Below are positions 24,316-36,093 of a stretch of DNA of 64,000 nt, in pieces. The translations under genes were made by a program, and so were the position numbers. The stretch is from Melampsora larici-populina 98AG31 (Eukaryota; Basidiomycota; Pucciniomycetes; Pucciniales; Melampsoraceae): the NCBI RefSeq assembly GCF_000204055.1, contig NW_006768836.1, positions 223,918 through 287,917 on the forward strand, given 5' to 3'. A model generated the notes under the pieces. That model had not been told where the DNA came from. It saw only the letters and a program-made list of their open reading frames with translations, and did no database searches. The stretch's first letter is position 1; every line of letters starts with the position of its first letter.

Positions 24316-24591
24316 GAAAAGGAAAGGCTAAGCGTGAGAGCTTAACCGTGAGAGGAAGAGTGAAGATGGAATTTCCTGACGTGAGCGGGGGATAGGCGGC
24401 TATGGGAAAAGTCGACGCGTGAATGCAAGGAAGGGAGGAGGAATTTTTTTCCTTTGCATCTTCCAAATTCAAGCATACGCCTGGAGAAAGTCACCCTCAG
24501 TATAGGGCTATTTCTCTACACCCATAGTCCGACCCCGCATCGCCTCGTGGAAATAGACGGTACCGTCGTGCCTTTGGGTACCGTCAGCCAT
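24316..24591 (-). repeat. Split direct repeat A1 of the inner element
   Basis: 276 nt, same length as the copy at 18204-18479 and differing at only about five positions seen by eye. It begins (minus strand) with ATGGCTGACGG at the outer edge. Confidence 0.9.
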
Positions 24592-24872
24592 TTATTAGTC
24601 AAGCAGGTCTTCCTCCTTCGCGCTCGTGGTTTTTAGCAAGATTCCACAAATATTTTGATAAATCATTCTCTGGTCATTCATTGCGTTCTGGAGGTGCGAC
24701 GGCTTTAGCGCAAGCTGGCGCTATGATGGATTACATCAAGAGCGCTGGCAGATGGTCTTCGGAGGCGTTTTTAATTTATGTCCAAGGACATGTTGCATTA
24801 CGTCTTCCCGAAAATCAGAACCACATTATTGGACATTTGTCTCACGTGGGTTCTAAGGTGTCATTCATTTAA
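24592..24872 (+). pseudogene. Tyrosine recombinase, C-terminal third (outer element)
   Basis: After the inner element the recombinase frame resumes as FISQAGLPPSRSW and carries the remaining catalytic residues: GHSLRSGG (His-x-x-Arg), GRWSSEAF (Trp) and FLIYVQGH (the nucleophilic Tyr). The stop is TAA at 24870-24872. Joining the text before 17776 to that after 24591 gives an in-frame codon at the junction, so the insertion was precise. Confidence 0.85.
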
Positions 24873-25796
24873 AAGTGAGTTTCTTGATTAAGGATATTAT
24901 TCTTTTTCATGTGATTGGTCCTTCTTGGTAATTATTGCCAAGAAGAAAATTAGATTTTTGAATCCAAGTTTTGGTATTATGCCAATGGGTTTGGTTATTA
25001 TAACCTGGTTTTGAGCTTATTATAAGCATTCTTTTAGGTTTTGGGTTATTATTCACTTCTCTGACATTTGATTCTTTTCCTCTCCTACTTCACCACTCTT
25101 CTGCATACCGTATTATAGGCGGGTCGGAGAGGGTGTTGTTGTCATGAGGGAATTTATCATTCCAGGGCATTTAGCCTTGGAACTTTTGCCCAAAACCTTT
25201 TTAAAATATTATTCTTATATTTTGATATTAAGTCTTAAGTAAGTTTCCTTATTCCACGTTTCTCAAAAATCAATTGGTATGATGTTCTTGTAACCAACTG
25301 ATCATCACAAACCAATCAATCCAAAGTTGTTTTGACCAATCAATATGCATCAAAGGATCACAAGACCTTATTCCTTTTTTTCCAAAAACATTATATAAAA
25401 TTATTTGTTTCCCATTTTTGTTAAACTATTATGCAAGTTATACAAACAAAAATCTTTGTTTCCTCTGATTGATAATCTTAAAATACAATTGATTTCAAAG
25501 TGATTATGAATTCTCACAACAAATCAAACACAATGTATTTTCAAAGAAAATGATTTTTGGGTTTTGGTTCTGTTGAAATTACATGTTAATTTACTTTACT
25601 CAATTGTTCCAAAGTGAGAAATCAGAGTGTGATTGCCAAAAGAAAAAGACTAAGAACAACAACCAAAATGATCTATGTACTCAATCACTCAGGGACAATC
25701 TGCCTTGGAAATCACATGACACTACATCAGTTTTCAAACTCTCAACAGACAGTTTGTCCTAGCAGAAGTGGAAATCAAAATCTATGCGAGTTCACT
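24873..25796. other. Right flank of the outer retroelement and intergenic DNA
   Basis: AT-rich with no open frame of note. 24990-25080 has repetitive TTATTATAA words. The 3' end of the outer YR element should lie here, but no split repeat was found by eye. Confidence 0.3.
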
Positions 25797-26057
25797 TTAC
25801 TGGTCCCCATTTTTGAAAACTGGTTCAATGTTAGCAGCATGTTCACCTTCCTGGGCCGGATCACTCAGACTCAGACCAAGTTGGGATTTAAGATGAGTGG
25901 TCATACTTGAAGTCTTGTCCATGTTGAGGAGTTTGCTGCATTTCCCTCTTCCTGGCACAATAACTTGGCATTCTACTTGCTTACCATCCTTTGTCTTCAA
26001 GAAATGATCCCATACAAAACTAGTATGAGCACACACAATCACGTCTTTCTTTATCAC
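25797..26057 (-). pseudogene. Isolated BED-type zinc-finger fragment of a hAT transposase
   Basis: An 86-residue frame. It carries TSFVWDHFLKTKDGKQ (BED aromatic/Trp core), a Cys pair as C-QVIVPGRGK-C, and TTHLKSQ, where the first His is present but the second expected His is replaced. The 3' edge looks like a splice donor region rather than a full gene. The rest of the transposase is absent nearby. The hAT body at 9666-13004 lacks this part, but the two are 13 kb apart and need not belong together. Confidence 0.6.
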
Positions 26058-26653
26058 AGCAAAGATGTTAGACTATATAACTCTAATTCTAACGCTATCA
26101 GGGTAAGTAAATCTCGAGCCAATTTGTTGGAAATAGAAAATTAGGAACAGATTATGTACTAATTAAAAGAACTCAAGAAAGTGATATGTTGAATACTTTC
26201 AATCACTCACGTCATCTACAATCACCTTGAACTCATTACATCACTCCATGAAGCTTATCAAACTATATAACCCATCATGATGATATTCTTCTTTTTTGAG
26301 ATGATTGAGTTATCTTTAATTCTCGCGTACATTCCGGGTTGTATTGCACGAAAAAATAGTGTACTTCTGAAATGAGATTCATCAATATGAGAGTTGAATT
26401 TATCTAATTTAAAAAGTTTGTAAAAATACAGTTAAATCGAAGAATGAAATCATAAAAAGAAGAAAACTTTCAAATGATTTAGGAATACCTTTCTAACACA
26501 CACGAAATCCAAACCAAATCAATTAAAGAACCGAAAAGAAAACCCATATAAAAGAAACCCTAAAAAAGCAAATAAGGAAGATCACTTACTTAAGATCGAA
26601 TTTGAAGTTTTCACCAATCAACCTCGAACCAATAAACCCAAACCAACCTTGTT
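26058..26653. other. Intergenic stretch, 3' side of the 26654 gene
   Basis: AT-rich with no supported gene. Contains the 3' untranslated region of the minus-strand gene ending at 26654. Confidence 0.4.
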
Positions 26654-27633
26654 TCATTTCACCAAAGCTCTCACACCTGCACCTTCATCCCGTAAACTAT
26701 GTCCTTGTAATTTACGTACTTCACGTAGATATGCGTTATCTTCATCTTCTGGTTTAGGTTTTTTACTGGACGATTTCTCATCTGAATCTGCTGATCGTTT
26801 TCCACGATTTTTCTACATAAATCGGGCGGGTAAGGTACATAGAAAGACAAATGAAGATCAGTTGAGTGGAAAAGAATGAAGAGATGAAAGGGTACTTACG
26901 ATTCGTTGTTCAAAGGCTTGTTTCCTAAAGAAAATTTAACTCGAAAGTCAACCCCCCAAAGATCACAAGAAAAGGAAAGAGATTGAGAAAAGAAATCAAA
27001 GAATTGGTTGTAAGATTGTAAAATATTGAGTTTTAGTATGCTTCGAGAAAAAAGATCATCAAGAGAGCTGAAAACTGAAATTAACGAGTTCTAAACAGAA
27101 GAGGAAGAAAAAGGAGAGAAGAAAGGAAAATAAATTTATAGGAATTTAAAAGGGTTCACTTACCGTTGAAGTGCATCCTCTTGTTTTTTCTTTTCTACTT
27201 CTTCCTCCTAAAGCGCCCAACAAAAATCAAAACTCAGTCATAATACATGATAAAGGGTAGGTATGAGATTCGATTGACGAACCTTCATCTTTTTGAAACG
27301 TTCCAAGAATGAGCCATCGTTTGTACTATAGCGGCAAAATTTCCGATGGACTCGAATCAGGTATGGTTCAGATTCGACTAAAATGAGGATCGAGCTTACA
27401 AGACACTGTAAAGAAATGAATGATATTATAGTATAGTCAGTATGATGACAGATGAAGAATATTTTGAATAGGATGAGAAAGACTAACTTCATTGCTTTTG
27501 CTTTAGCAGCTTGAACAGCGGTGATTTCTTTTTTCTTAGTAGCTGGATTGATAGCGATTGATGGAGATTGTGATTGGGATTGGGATTGGGTTGAAGTTGA
27601 AGTAGACTGAGGAATGGAATTAGGTGAATTCAT
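26654..27633 (-). CDS. Small charged protein of unknown function (138 residues)
   Basis: Five exons: 27633-27488, 27325-27283, 27207-27164, 26924-26900 and 26812-26654. All GT-AG, in phase, ATG start. The N-terminus is a Ser/Gln/Thr-rich low-complexity stretch (SQSQSQSQS), then Ala/Lys-rich helix (AVQAAKAKAM), then a strongly charged likely coiled coil (SFLERFKKMK, EEEVEKKKQEDALQR, KQAFEQRI). The tail is KR-rich and acidic (KNRGKRSADSDEK, KPKPEDEDN) and ends AYLREVRKLQGHSLRDEGAG...VK. The KR cluster could be a nuclear localisation signal. I do not recognise the family; conservation of the last 25 residues would be the best handle. Exon 2 depends on the acceptor TATAG at 27326, chosen because it alone keeps the frame. 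Divergent from ATP11 with 296 bp between the starts. Confidence 0.7.
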
Positions 27634-27929
27634 CTTGATGTGGCTTGATCGTTTGTTGATTATTGAATGAATTGAGTGAGGTTATATCGAAGATTGAGTT
27701 TGTTGAGGATTGAAGTGATTTGTTGAGAATTGTTCGCAAGACACCGAGAGTGAATCTAATTCGGCTTACATACAAACTACAACGACGTGTAATCTTGTTC
27801 GTTTATAAGCATTTCCTTTTTTCATTATAAACATAACCTACCTACCACTTCTTTTCATGACTCAGTCAGAATATCACCACCCACACCAACACCAACACCA
27901 ACACCAACCAACCAACCAACCAACCCAGC
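27634..27929. promoter_or_regulatory. Shared divergent promoter region
   Basis: The 296 bp between the ATGs of the small charged protein and ATP11 must hold both promoters or 5' leaders. The plus side contains a CACCAA/CCAA microsatellite at about 27882-27926, directly upstream of the ATP11 start. Confidence 0.5.
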
Positions 27930-29398
27930 ATGTTAAACAGATTGATCAATCCATTAAAAACTTATCATCATCAAACAAAACTAAAATCAATCACAACAAG
28001 AACCTTTATCCAGCATCATCCTACAAATCAACAACATTCATTAAATTCAAATCAAATCATTCAAGAAAAGAAAATCTCATTCGAATCAAAATATCAATCA
28101 AAACTACAATCAAAATTAAAACAGTAATATCATTTCTCAAAACCATTCAAAGCTTTAACACATCAAGTTTTTTGATCTTTTTTGGCTTTTTTTTTTTTTT
28201 TTTTGGATCAGAACAGGTTTAAAAGATTTAGATGAATTGAAAAAAGTATCAAATCAAAAATTAAAACTTGAAGAATCAAATCAAATTAAACTTCAAGATG
28301 AATTATTAAAGAAATTTAAAAAATCTAATCTTACTTTAAATCAAAATCAACATGATCTTAAAGTTAATCAAACCAAATTAAAATTTAAAGAAAAGAAGTA
28401 TAGATCACCCATAAAAGTAAGTAAAATTAGATCGATTTCAATTCGAATATCTATACCAAAACAAACCTCAAGAAAAACTGACCAAAAACATTTCGGTATT
28501 TGGTTTTCTTTTAGCCGTTAGATGATATCTTAGATCTTTCAAAAGTCATAAACCAATCATCAGATACAATCAAACAATTATGGACAGCTTATCATTTAAA
28601 ACCATCAAGTCCTCCTAGATTAGGAGCCGTGATCCCATTAGAAATTTATCAAACCATGTTAAAAGTGGCTCAAAAGTATTCTAGTTTTGTGATTCCGATT
28701 CCTACTTCTTCTACAGATGAAATCAAACCCGATCAAACTCCTCTTCAAATGCATTTTCTTGTACGTTTTCTTTTTTACAATCTTTTAAAAGAAACATTTT
28801 TTTTTCCTTTTGACTTTCGTTTTCAAGTTGATCTGGTTTTGGAATGGTTTTCTTTTCTTTAGCAATGGTCATTTCTTCAACCTGAAGCTCATCTACACCT
28901 CACCGAAGATTTCCAAACCATCAAAACTCCCGTATCAAAGATCTCACCCACAACAGTTTTGTTCACTCCTTTAATCGAATATCAATTAAAACAAGAATTT
29001 GCACAACCTGGATTGATTTTAACCCATTATACTGAACTTGCTGAATCTCATGGAATTGTATTAATGAGAGGTGATTTAACTCCTTCTTTAAATGATCCAA
29101 CTAGTTCTGGAAGAATCGGAACTACTGAAGCTCAATTACTTATACTAAGGTAAACTTTTTTTCTTTCTTCTGACAAATCTTGGGTTCACTTTTTCTGAGT
29201 TTTTTCGTTTTTCGGTTTCGGTTTGGGATGGGTTACAGGTTACAACAGTTTTATTATTGGTCTAGGATGAATGAAAGTTTGATGAATGATTCACAAAACC
29301 GGTTACAAAAAGTTAGACAAGATCTTTTGAGATGTTTTCATGAAAAACCTAATGAATTTGATATAGAAGAACTTATCAAATCTATCAAAGATATCTAA
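27930..29398 (+). CDS. ATP11: Mitochondrial F1-ATPase assembly factor ATP11 (ATPAF1 family)
   Basis: Five exons: 27930-28123, 28212-28416, 28515-28760, 28863-29149 and 29239-29398. Phases agree and the product is 363 residues, a normal length for fungal ATP11. The start MLNRLINPLKTYHHQTK is basic with no acidic residues, a typical mitochondrial presequence. After a Lys-rich coiled-coil region come the family signatures: PLDDILDL, LGAVIPLEIYQTML, MHFLQWSFLQPEAH, VLFTPLIEYQL, LTHYTELAESHGIVLMRG and the C-terminal FHEKPNEFDIEELIKSI. ATP11 is known to bind free F1 beta subunits in the matrix and stop them aggregating before alpha3beta3 assembly. An upstream ATG at 27857 opens another frame and is not used. 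The gene appears intact. Confidence 0.92.
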
Positions 29399-30206
29399 AC
29401 TTCAAAAAACAAGATCGAACAAAACCAGTTTTGAGAATATATAGCATCATCATTTGAGAGTGGTCAATTTTTTTGGCCTTATGTTCATCATTTCTTGTTT
29501 TCCATTGTGTATATATCGAGTATTCCCCAATGTTTGAAGTATGTCGATACGGTGCCATTATATCTCTATAAGGCATAAGTATCCAACCAGGGTCTTGAAG
29601 AAGCTGAAGTGCTTCCTTTCATCAAATATAATTGTATCATACAGACTATTCGAAGGTAGAAAATTGATTGGAGGGTCTTGAAGTGAAGTTGATTTGATTT
29701 GAGAAAGGCGATAAGGTTTTCACCGCATACATACCGGATCCTTGAAAATGAACGTTCCAACAAGCAAGGAGAGGAGTTCCCGGCTGAAAGTTTATTGCTT
29801 CTTTCTGGCAGTGGGGGGTCTATAGAGTGGACCTCACATTTAAGATTATCCTGGTTTCACAAGATTAGTCAGATTGTTTGGGATTGTTTGCTTCAAAGCT
29901 CAAAGTGTAAAAATACTTCCGAAAAAACTTCACATCTCACACATTCCCCATCAATTTGTGTATACACCGATCATAATGTTAAATGGGTGATGCATGAAAT
30001 TGGACATACGTTAATTGATTAAAAGGTCCTTTGCCTGAATATACTGGAGAATTGTTCCTATTCATTTTACAATAAAATCGTTTGTTTTTTTGGTGTGTTC
30101 AACTTCTGAATAGAACATTCGTCTCTTGATTAATTTCATCGTCTTATCTCAAAACAAAACATTCAGTATAGATCATCTTACGACGACCAAGCTATCCTCG
30201 ACTTCA
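29399..30206. other. Intergenic, ATP11 3' side and MFS-A promoter
   Basis: No supported gene. The 107-codon frame at 29699-30022 has no recognisable domain. The last about 200 bp must contain the MFS-A promoter. Confidence 0.4.
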
Positions 30207-32989
30207 ATGTGGCCTTTCTCAAGATCCCGCTCAACCAATGGAAACGTCAACTTTCAATCGGAAAATGAAAGGACACCATTGGTACCGGCTTCAAGAAATG
30301 TATGATATCGAGATTTGACTTTTAACTTCAAGAATCATATCAAATTGACTTGTTGATATTCTGATCAGATCATTTTGGAACATCAGTCTCAAAAGCGAAC
30401 GCCTTTACCTGTGAAACAACTTATGGTCCTTTGTGTGATGCGGATCACAGGTACTTTATCCTCATATTCAGCTACATATCAGAGTATATGAGTCTAAATA
30501 TTGGACTCATAATGTCCACTTTGCATCCACAGAACCGATTTCTTACACCCTAATATTTCCGTTCATCAAGTAATTTCCCATTTTGTATTTTATTTCTACC
30601 AATGATTAAATAAGACGTTATGAAACTGATCCAGAAGCGTTTATCAGTCAGATGTTGGATGACATGAAAGTCTCACCTGACCCTAAACAGATAGGCTATT
30701 ACGCTGGAGTCATTGAAAGTGAGTGTACCCTTTTTTAACTTTTCAGTTTATCAGATACTGAGTGAAGACATTTTGGGTTCCCAAAGGTCTTTATGCTGTT
30801 GCACAACTTTGCACAGGTAATTTTCTTCAACTCAAATTTCCATTAAAGCTTTAATTGAATGTAGAATTGACTAAGGGGAAAATCAACAAAACAAACACTT
30901 CTCTTTGAAAGCTATATCTTGGGGTAGACTTTCTGATCATGTGGGTAGGAAACCAGTGATGTTGATCGGTCTAACGGGTATGGCTATCAGTGTGATCCTT
31001 TTCGGTTTACAAAAAACGTATCTCGGTTTAATCGCTTCTCGATTTATTGCTGGTATGATGAATGGTGCGTATCTTCTGCATAATCAAATGAGGACTGAGA
31101 TGTGATTGACTCAAGGTTTTCTGTTACTTTTATGAAACAAAAGGAAACGTCGGGGTTCTACAGGTTGGCCTTCATGATTTCTGACGTACAATATTTTTCC
31201 ATCTTCTGACAAAGTTCGAGCTATTAATTTATCAGAGTATCCTTGTGGAACTGACTGATGAAACTAACCATGGAAGGTGAGTGACCTTACGGGTTCGATC
31301 ACATTTTTGCTGTAAACTCGCTTACTTATGGCATTGACCTCTACGCGCATACCTTCTAGTGCGGTTTCGCTACTTCCAGTCTGCTATGTTGGTTCTTATT
31401 TACTATCCTAGATATCCACGATCAAGAAATCTGATAATCCAACTTTATTTCATAATCACAGGCAGTTGGATCCATCATCGGTCCAATCTTTGGTGGTTTC
31501 TTAGCAAAGCCAGCTCAACAATTCCCATCTATCTTTGGAAATTCTACATTTTTAATCGAATATCCTTACTTTTTACCATGTTTCATGGGTGGTTTACTCA
31601 ACTTTTTGGCTATTGCTCTTGGATTATTTTTCTTAGAAGAGGTAATTACTTTTATCATCAATCATTAAACAAATGCTTTGGGATTCTTTCTTGACTTTGT
31701 TTTTTGTTCAATAAAATTTGGTCTCATAGACTTTACCTTCTAAACGGAAAACAAAATCATACGAAACAAGATCTGATGTTTCTCAAACTGATCAACAAAT
31801 ATCAGTACCTAATCCAGATCAAGTTAGAGCTAGGCCACCAAGTATTCTTTCATTGTGTACTGGTCCGATCTTGACTCTCTTACTGTCATTCATGTTGGTA
31901 CATCTTCAAAACCTTGCTTGGAGCGCTGTTACTCCTTTATACGCATACACAAGTAGGTCAACTCATCTTGAGCTGCTTAATGGCTCATGCTCACCAATCA
32001 AGACTCAACTGAACTTTTTTGGTTTCTTAGAGGTGATCCACGGTGGCTTAGGACTATCACTCGAACAGATAGGTTAGAAACCTCAAATTCGTTCCCATAG
32101 AGATTTCTTCAATTGGTCAGAAGAACTAACCATCTTTTCTCTTATCTTTGGTTCAAACCTTTAGGACTCATGCTAAGTGTGAATGGTATCGGATTAATTT
32201 TTGTTCAATTGTTTTTTTTCCCACTATTGGAAAGGAGATTCGGAGCCGTTAAGGTTTACAGATGGTCAATCTTAGCTTTCACAATCAGTTTTCTTTGTTT
32301 ACCATTTGTCAGTTATCTTGTAAGATGTCAGTATATAATCTTTCCTTTCAAACTTTTAGACAATATATCGTCGTTGATAGAAAGTGTAATATTTTTTTAT
32401 TTCCATAGTGGAAGATAATACTACGTCAAGGTCGATTGGTTATATGACTACCGTGATGGTGTTAAGATGTCCAGGTCTTTTGAGTTATGGTAAGAATCAT
32501 ATCCCATACTGTCTCGTTATTTTGCCTTTTGTCCTTTCTGATGATTGAAATACTTTATATCCTTCAGTTTGTTCAATGATGCTCATCAAGATCTTCTCAC
32601 CTAACTCTCAAGCCTTGGGTACATTAAATGGAATGATGCAGGTCAATATTCACAAATCACAAATCACAAAAATCAATCGTCTATAAAAGCTGAGAATGTT
32701 CTTTGTTTGGATTTCTTATAGGCTTGTAGAGCTTTAGCTCAAGCTGTTGGTCCAATTCTAGGATCATCATTATTTGCAATAAGTATTTCAACGGGAATAC
32801 TTGGTGGTAATTTAGTTTGGATTATCTTAGCATTAGTTAAGTGATTAGTAAAGATTGATAACATTTAGGCAGTTAGATTAACTGATTTATAACTTTGATT
32901 GATGGGAATGATTTTAGGTTTGTGTGATTGCTCAACTTGGTTCATTTTTACTACCAGATCAAGCTTCTGTAGAAAATGTAGTGAGGTGA
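30207..32989 (+). CDS. MFS transporter A (ZIFL/YCR023C-like), 500 residues
   Basis: Seventeen exons with the same phases as paralogues B-D: 30207-30299, 30369-30450, 30533-30569, 30648-30718, 30787-30816, 30912-31064, 31144-31163, 31236-31276, 31360-31387, 31462-31641, 31730-31952, 32031-32072, 32165-32326, 32409-32489, 32568-32641, 32722-32835 and 32918-32989. MFS motif A is GRLSDHVGRKPVM between TM2 and TM3. Other landmarks are EPISYTLIFPFIN (TM1), FIAGMMNG, GSIIGPIFGGFLA (TM5 motif C region), a cytosolic Lys/Ser loop, and AQAVGPILGSSLF. Twelve membrane segments are expected. The family exports small molecules by proton antiport; the substrate is unknown. The exon 9 donor (GTTGGT) is weak and was placed by homology to B. 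Starts MWPF like D, so A and D are closer to each other than to B and C. Confidence 0.88.
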
Positions 32990-34068
32990 TTGTGTGTTTT
33001 TGGGATCACGTGCCATTTTCCCCATTAGGTTTAGAAAATTTTTTCAACTATAGATATGATTTTCTTGAGCTGATATTTGGAAAGTTCATCAGTATGATAG
33101 AAATGTATTTGCAATTGTATTATCACATTTAGATTGTAGAGACATATGCATCTGTTTTCATTGGTGATATATAGAACAATCAGTGGAAGACATTTGAGAT
33201 GTAAAGTTTCACATGTGCATAAACTTCCCATATGCTTGGGTAAGATGATATTGACAACATATCAGGTCAACCCTGCTATTATATGAGAATCAGCCCAGCT
33301 AAAGATTGAATACAATTCCTCCATGGTTCTATTGCATTATGATTCAACTCCCAAAATGTATTTATAATATGAATGTAAAGCCTTATCTATCTTGCTATAA
33401 TATGAATGTAAAGCCTTGACTATCTTGCTCCAGGACTCTGAGATAGAATATCCTTCACTTGTAGACCCAACCTCTATGAAGTGGCATCACATCTTTCACT
33501 CCCAAGAGCATTAGATACTTGTGATAAACCAGGATAGTTGGTAATGCTTGGAACAAAACTCCAGCTGTTTCAACAAAGATTATTTTTTTAAAAATCTTGT
33601 TGGGGCGCAAAACTCAGGTTTTGCCTCTCACCAATCTTTCTTGAAAAGGCTGTAATATACTCTGGTCCTTGGTGTCCCAATAGATATTTCAGTTGTACAC
33701 TTGCTTGTCGAACTACCAGATGCGCTAATCTTTGTATATCAGTTTCAAATCTTACAGAAGCTCTGCAAAGTGTCTAGTTGAGCGGATTGAGAGACAATCC
33801 AGTGAATTGCTTCAAGGATTGTAAGAGGTCTATGTAGCTCGAGTCATTCACATGCGATGAGGCAGCTCCTTTCATCTACCTCCAAATTAAAGTAGTACTC
33901 AAATGTTATCAAGTTCAAGCTCTCTATGCCATCAAATGATTATTGTTCATAGGCAATTCTAGTTCAAAGGGACCTAATCATGCAAATTGAAATCTTACAT
34001 AACCCAAGAACTGCCACCAAAAGTCTAAAGAAATGCTTCGTAATTTCATTACTCAAGACTAGCAGATA
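32990..34068. other. Intergenic between MFS-A and PRA1 3' ends
   Basis: No gene. Holds the 33-bp tandem repeat at 33363-33428 and AT-rich text. A and PRA1 converge here. Confidence 0.45.
33363..33428. repeat. 33-bp tandem repeat, two copies
   Basis: The unit starting TATAATATGAATG and ending ATCTTGC occurs at 33363-33395 and 33396-33428 with one or two differences (TTATCT against TGACT). Confidence 0.85.
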
Positions 34069-35067
34069 TCATACCTGCTGTACAGATGTGTATTCAGACT
34101 CCTAAAATGGTGACACCGTTGATTATGTAAGCAAATCATATCTTTGTCAATTGCACAATGGAGGTGGAAAAGATGGATCCAGGTATGAAAGAACATAGAC
34201 TTGAAAAGAAACGTACCACACTAGGTTCTAGAAATGAGGCATGTCCTAGTACAGTCACACCCGATGATCCAACCAACCCTGAGAGCGGAGAGGAAGGATC
34301 AGGACACTCATTGGACCCAAGATAGACAATCAAATAGGGGTAAACCTACACATAGCCGTCGCAATTGGTGCAGCAATCCAAAGCATGGGGATCCCGATGA
34401 CAAAAAGTGTGATGTAAAGCGATTTTTGAGTGATGGTTTGACCATCAGCAATCACATTGGGATCAGGACCTGTTGCATTTGAAGTACAAAATGATCCGTT
34501 GCACCAGGGATGCGCAAGACCCATCAGGATACCGAGTAAGTATACTAAAGTTTGAGTCGAACGTTTTTTGAATCCTCGACATACCGAACCGCTGAATAGC
34601 AGCAAAACCACCGACGAGAAAACCGATCGCGATGAGTAAGAGTGGATTTGTTAGAAGACTGTAAACTGCCAAAGCTGCTACGATCATTGCATAATTGCCA
34701 CTAAAATGACGAGTGTTGTAAGTAATCCTCTAAAACAAACAGGAATCAAGAGAGTCAGATTCGAATTCGCATATTCTTGTGAAATAGTGATCGAGGATAC
34801 TAAACTGAGGTAGCTTCATTGAAATCTTTTGGCCTTGAAATTCGTTGATAGTCAAAGAATTCACCAAACGGGCGAATTGAAGAGAGACGTTGTTCCTATA
34901 AATCGTAAGACGGAATTCAAAGTGTATTCAAATTGATCAGAATGACGTATGGCCCAGTACTTCATGAGTCAAAGTCATCTTGAATGCTAGTTTTCGAACA
35001 CGCGGCGTACCCTGAAGGAAGCCATGTATTGAGGGACAGACTGCATGACAGTCAGCATCATGGCCAT
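34069..35067 (-). CDS. PRA1/YIP3 family prenylated-Rab acceptor protein
   Basis: Six exons: 35067-35011, 34895-34806, 34729-34585, 34544-34350, 34278-34217 and 34101-34069. Phases agree; 193 residues, usual for PRA1. Signatures in order: LSSIRPFGEFFDYQRISRP (cytosolic N-terminus), RITYNTRHFSGNYAM, then the first hydrophobic pair VYSLLTNPLLLIAIGFLVGG. After a loop, QTITQKSLYITLFVIGIPML and GSSGVTVLGHASFLEPSV lead to the tail ESEYTSVQQV. PRA1 proteins sit in ER/Golgi membranes and bind prenylated Rab GTPases. The lumenal insert (SFCTSNATG region) is longer than usual. The start is the first of two close ATGs (MAMM). A relic of exon 1 and its promoter lies at 39700-40040, so the 5' end was copied with the adjacent MFS gene. 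Confidence 0.9.
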
Positions 35068-36093
35068 GTTGGATTATTGAGTTTTGATAGAGATTGATGT
35101 TGTTCGATGTGGATGTTTTGAATGACTATGAAAGTTAAGTCTTGAGTATGATTGATCGATGAGAGGGTGATGTTGTTGTCATTCGATCACTTTGACTCGA
35201 CCGCACTGCAAGGAGTCGACACTCATGCTTTACTATCCGGTGACGTAGAGCTTGACCCACACGACTGTGTGACATCGGGTAATCGGACCGACCTGACAAC
35301 ATCTCACTTGATCACCTCACTCGGAGTCGAGTCAGAGTATTCAAATACAATATTTTAAGCAAGTTGCAGAGTCCCCTCGTGCTGGATAATCATACCTTTT
35401 TTGATTCATCGCTTTTGAGTAGCGCTTCTATGGCTATCAAAGAATTTTTTAGCATTCTAGGAAACCACATACACTCAAATCTCTCTAGCAATCTACCAAA
35501 GAGAGCTCTATTTCTAAGAGATCTAATTGATCTAACCTGTGGAATGATACCAAGCTTGATGAGTTTTTCAAAAGGTAAATTATAAGCCAAATAAAAGCAC
35601 ATGGAATACCTGGGGTCCATTCAGACAGAATAAGAGGCTTGTATGTAAACAACAGAAGTCTGTGGTGCCAAACAGGCAACAATTGACCGAACTGGTAGTA
35701 CCTCAAGGCAAAAGAGAGCATGAGCAAGGTGACCGTGATAGTAGAAGATGAAGCACATCTATGAAAACATTTAAGAGAGGGTGTGATGATGATGAAATTT
35801 GACGTGTTTAAACCATGTATAATTTTCACTATGAAATAATACAAGTGAAGGAAGATATCTAACAAAGAGTTGAAGAAGAAAGACACAAAGAAAGAGATAA
35901 AGTGAAAGAATAAGAAAGATATTTCATCAATTCTTTCCAGATTTATATTCAGTGATCAGAGACATATCAAAGAAGACTGAATTACAAGATTATTAAACTT
36001 CAAAGGACTTCGAGGTGATTTGGATCATGGTGCCCAGGTTTGTGTTGGATCATCTGGAGGATGAATTTGAGACACTGAAAAGGGTGGCCAGCT
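35068..36093. other. PRA1 promoter and MFS-B 3' flank
   Basis: 35068-35400 is the PRA1 upstream region; 39773-40049 resembles it, sharing ATCGGGTAATCGGACCGACC and GATTGATCGATGA. The stretch 35385-35620 has a minus-strand frame without any recognisable domain. Nothing else is supported. Confidence 0.5.

Larger units (their letters stand above)
17776..24591 (-). mobile_element. Inner Ngaro-like YR retroelement, nearly intact
   Basis: This 6.8-kb minus-strand element sits inside the recombinase gene of another YR element. Read on the minus strand it is A1 (24591-24316), gag, RT-RNase H, YR, B1 (18725-18479), A2 (18479-18204), a 180-nt spacer, and B2 (18023-17776). Paired A and B repeats in split direct order are the hallmark of Ngaro-type elements, in which a circular DNA with an A/B junction is integrated by the recombinase. 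There is no target duplication, as expected for this class. Only one clear nonsense codon (in YR) was found, so it is a recent arrival compared with its host element. Confidence 0.85.
13480..24872 (+). mobile_element. Outer tyrosine-recombinase retroelement, decayed and interrupted
   Basis: In order on the plus strand are a gag-like frame with a CCCH finger, reverse transcriptase, RNase H and a tyrosine recombinase. This is the gene set of DIRS/Ngaro-type retroelements, which integrate through a recombinase rather than a DDE integrase. The recombinase gene is cut after residue context AALEL at 17775 and resumes at 24592, because a second YR retroelement lies between. There are several stops and frameshifts. 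The coordinates run from the open gag frame to the recombinase stop; true ends were not found. Confidence 0.8.

Noticed and set aside
27857..28222. Open frame from ATG 27857 with His/Gln/Asn-rich start
   Set aside because: It reads through the CACCAA microsatellite and lies in another frame than ATP11. The ATG at 27930 gives a proper presequence and joins the family domain.
35390..35886. Overlapping minus-strand frames rich in Leu and Phe
   Set aside because: Hydrophobic composition fits AT-rich non-coding DNA. Splice structure and homology to the MFS genes are lacking here.
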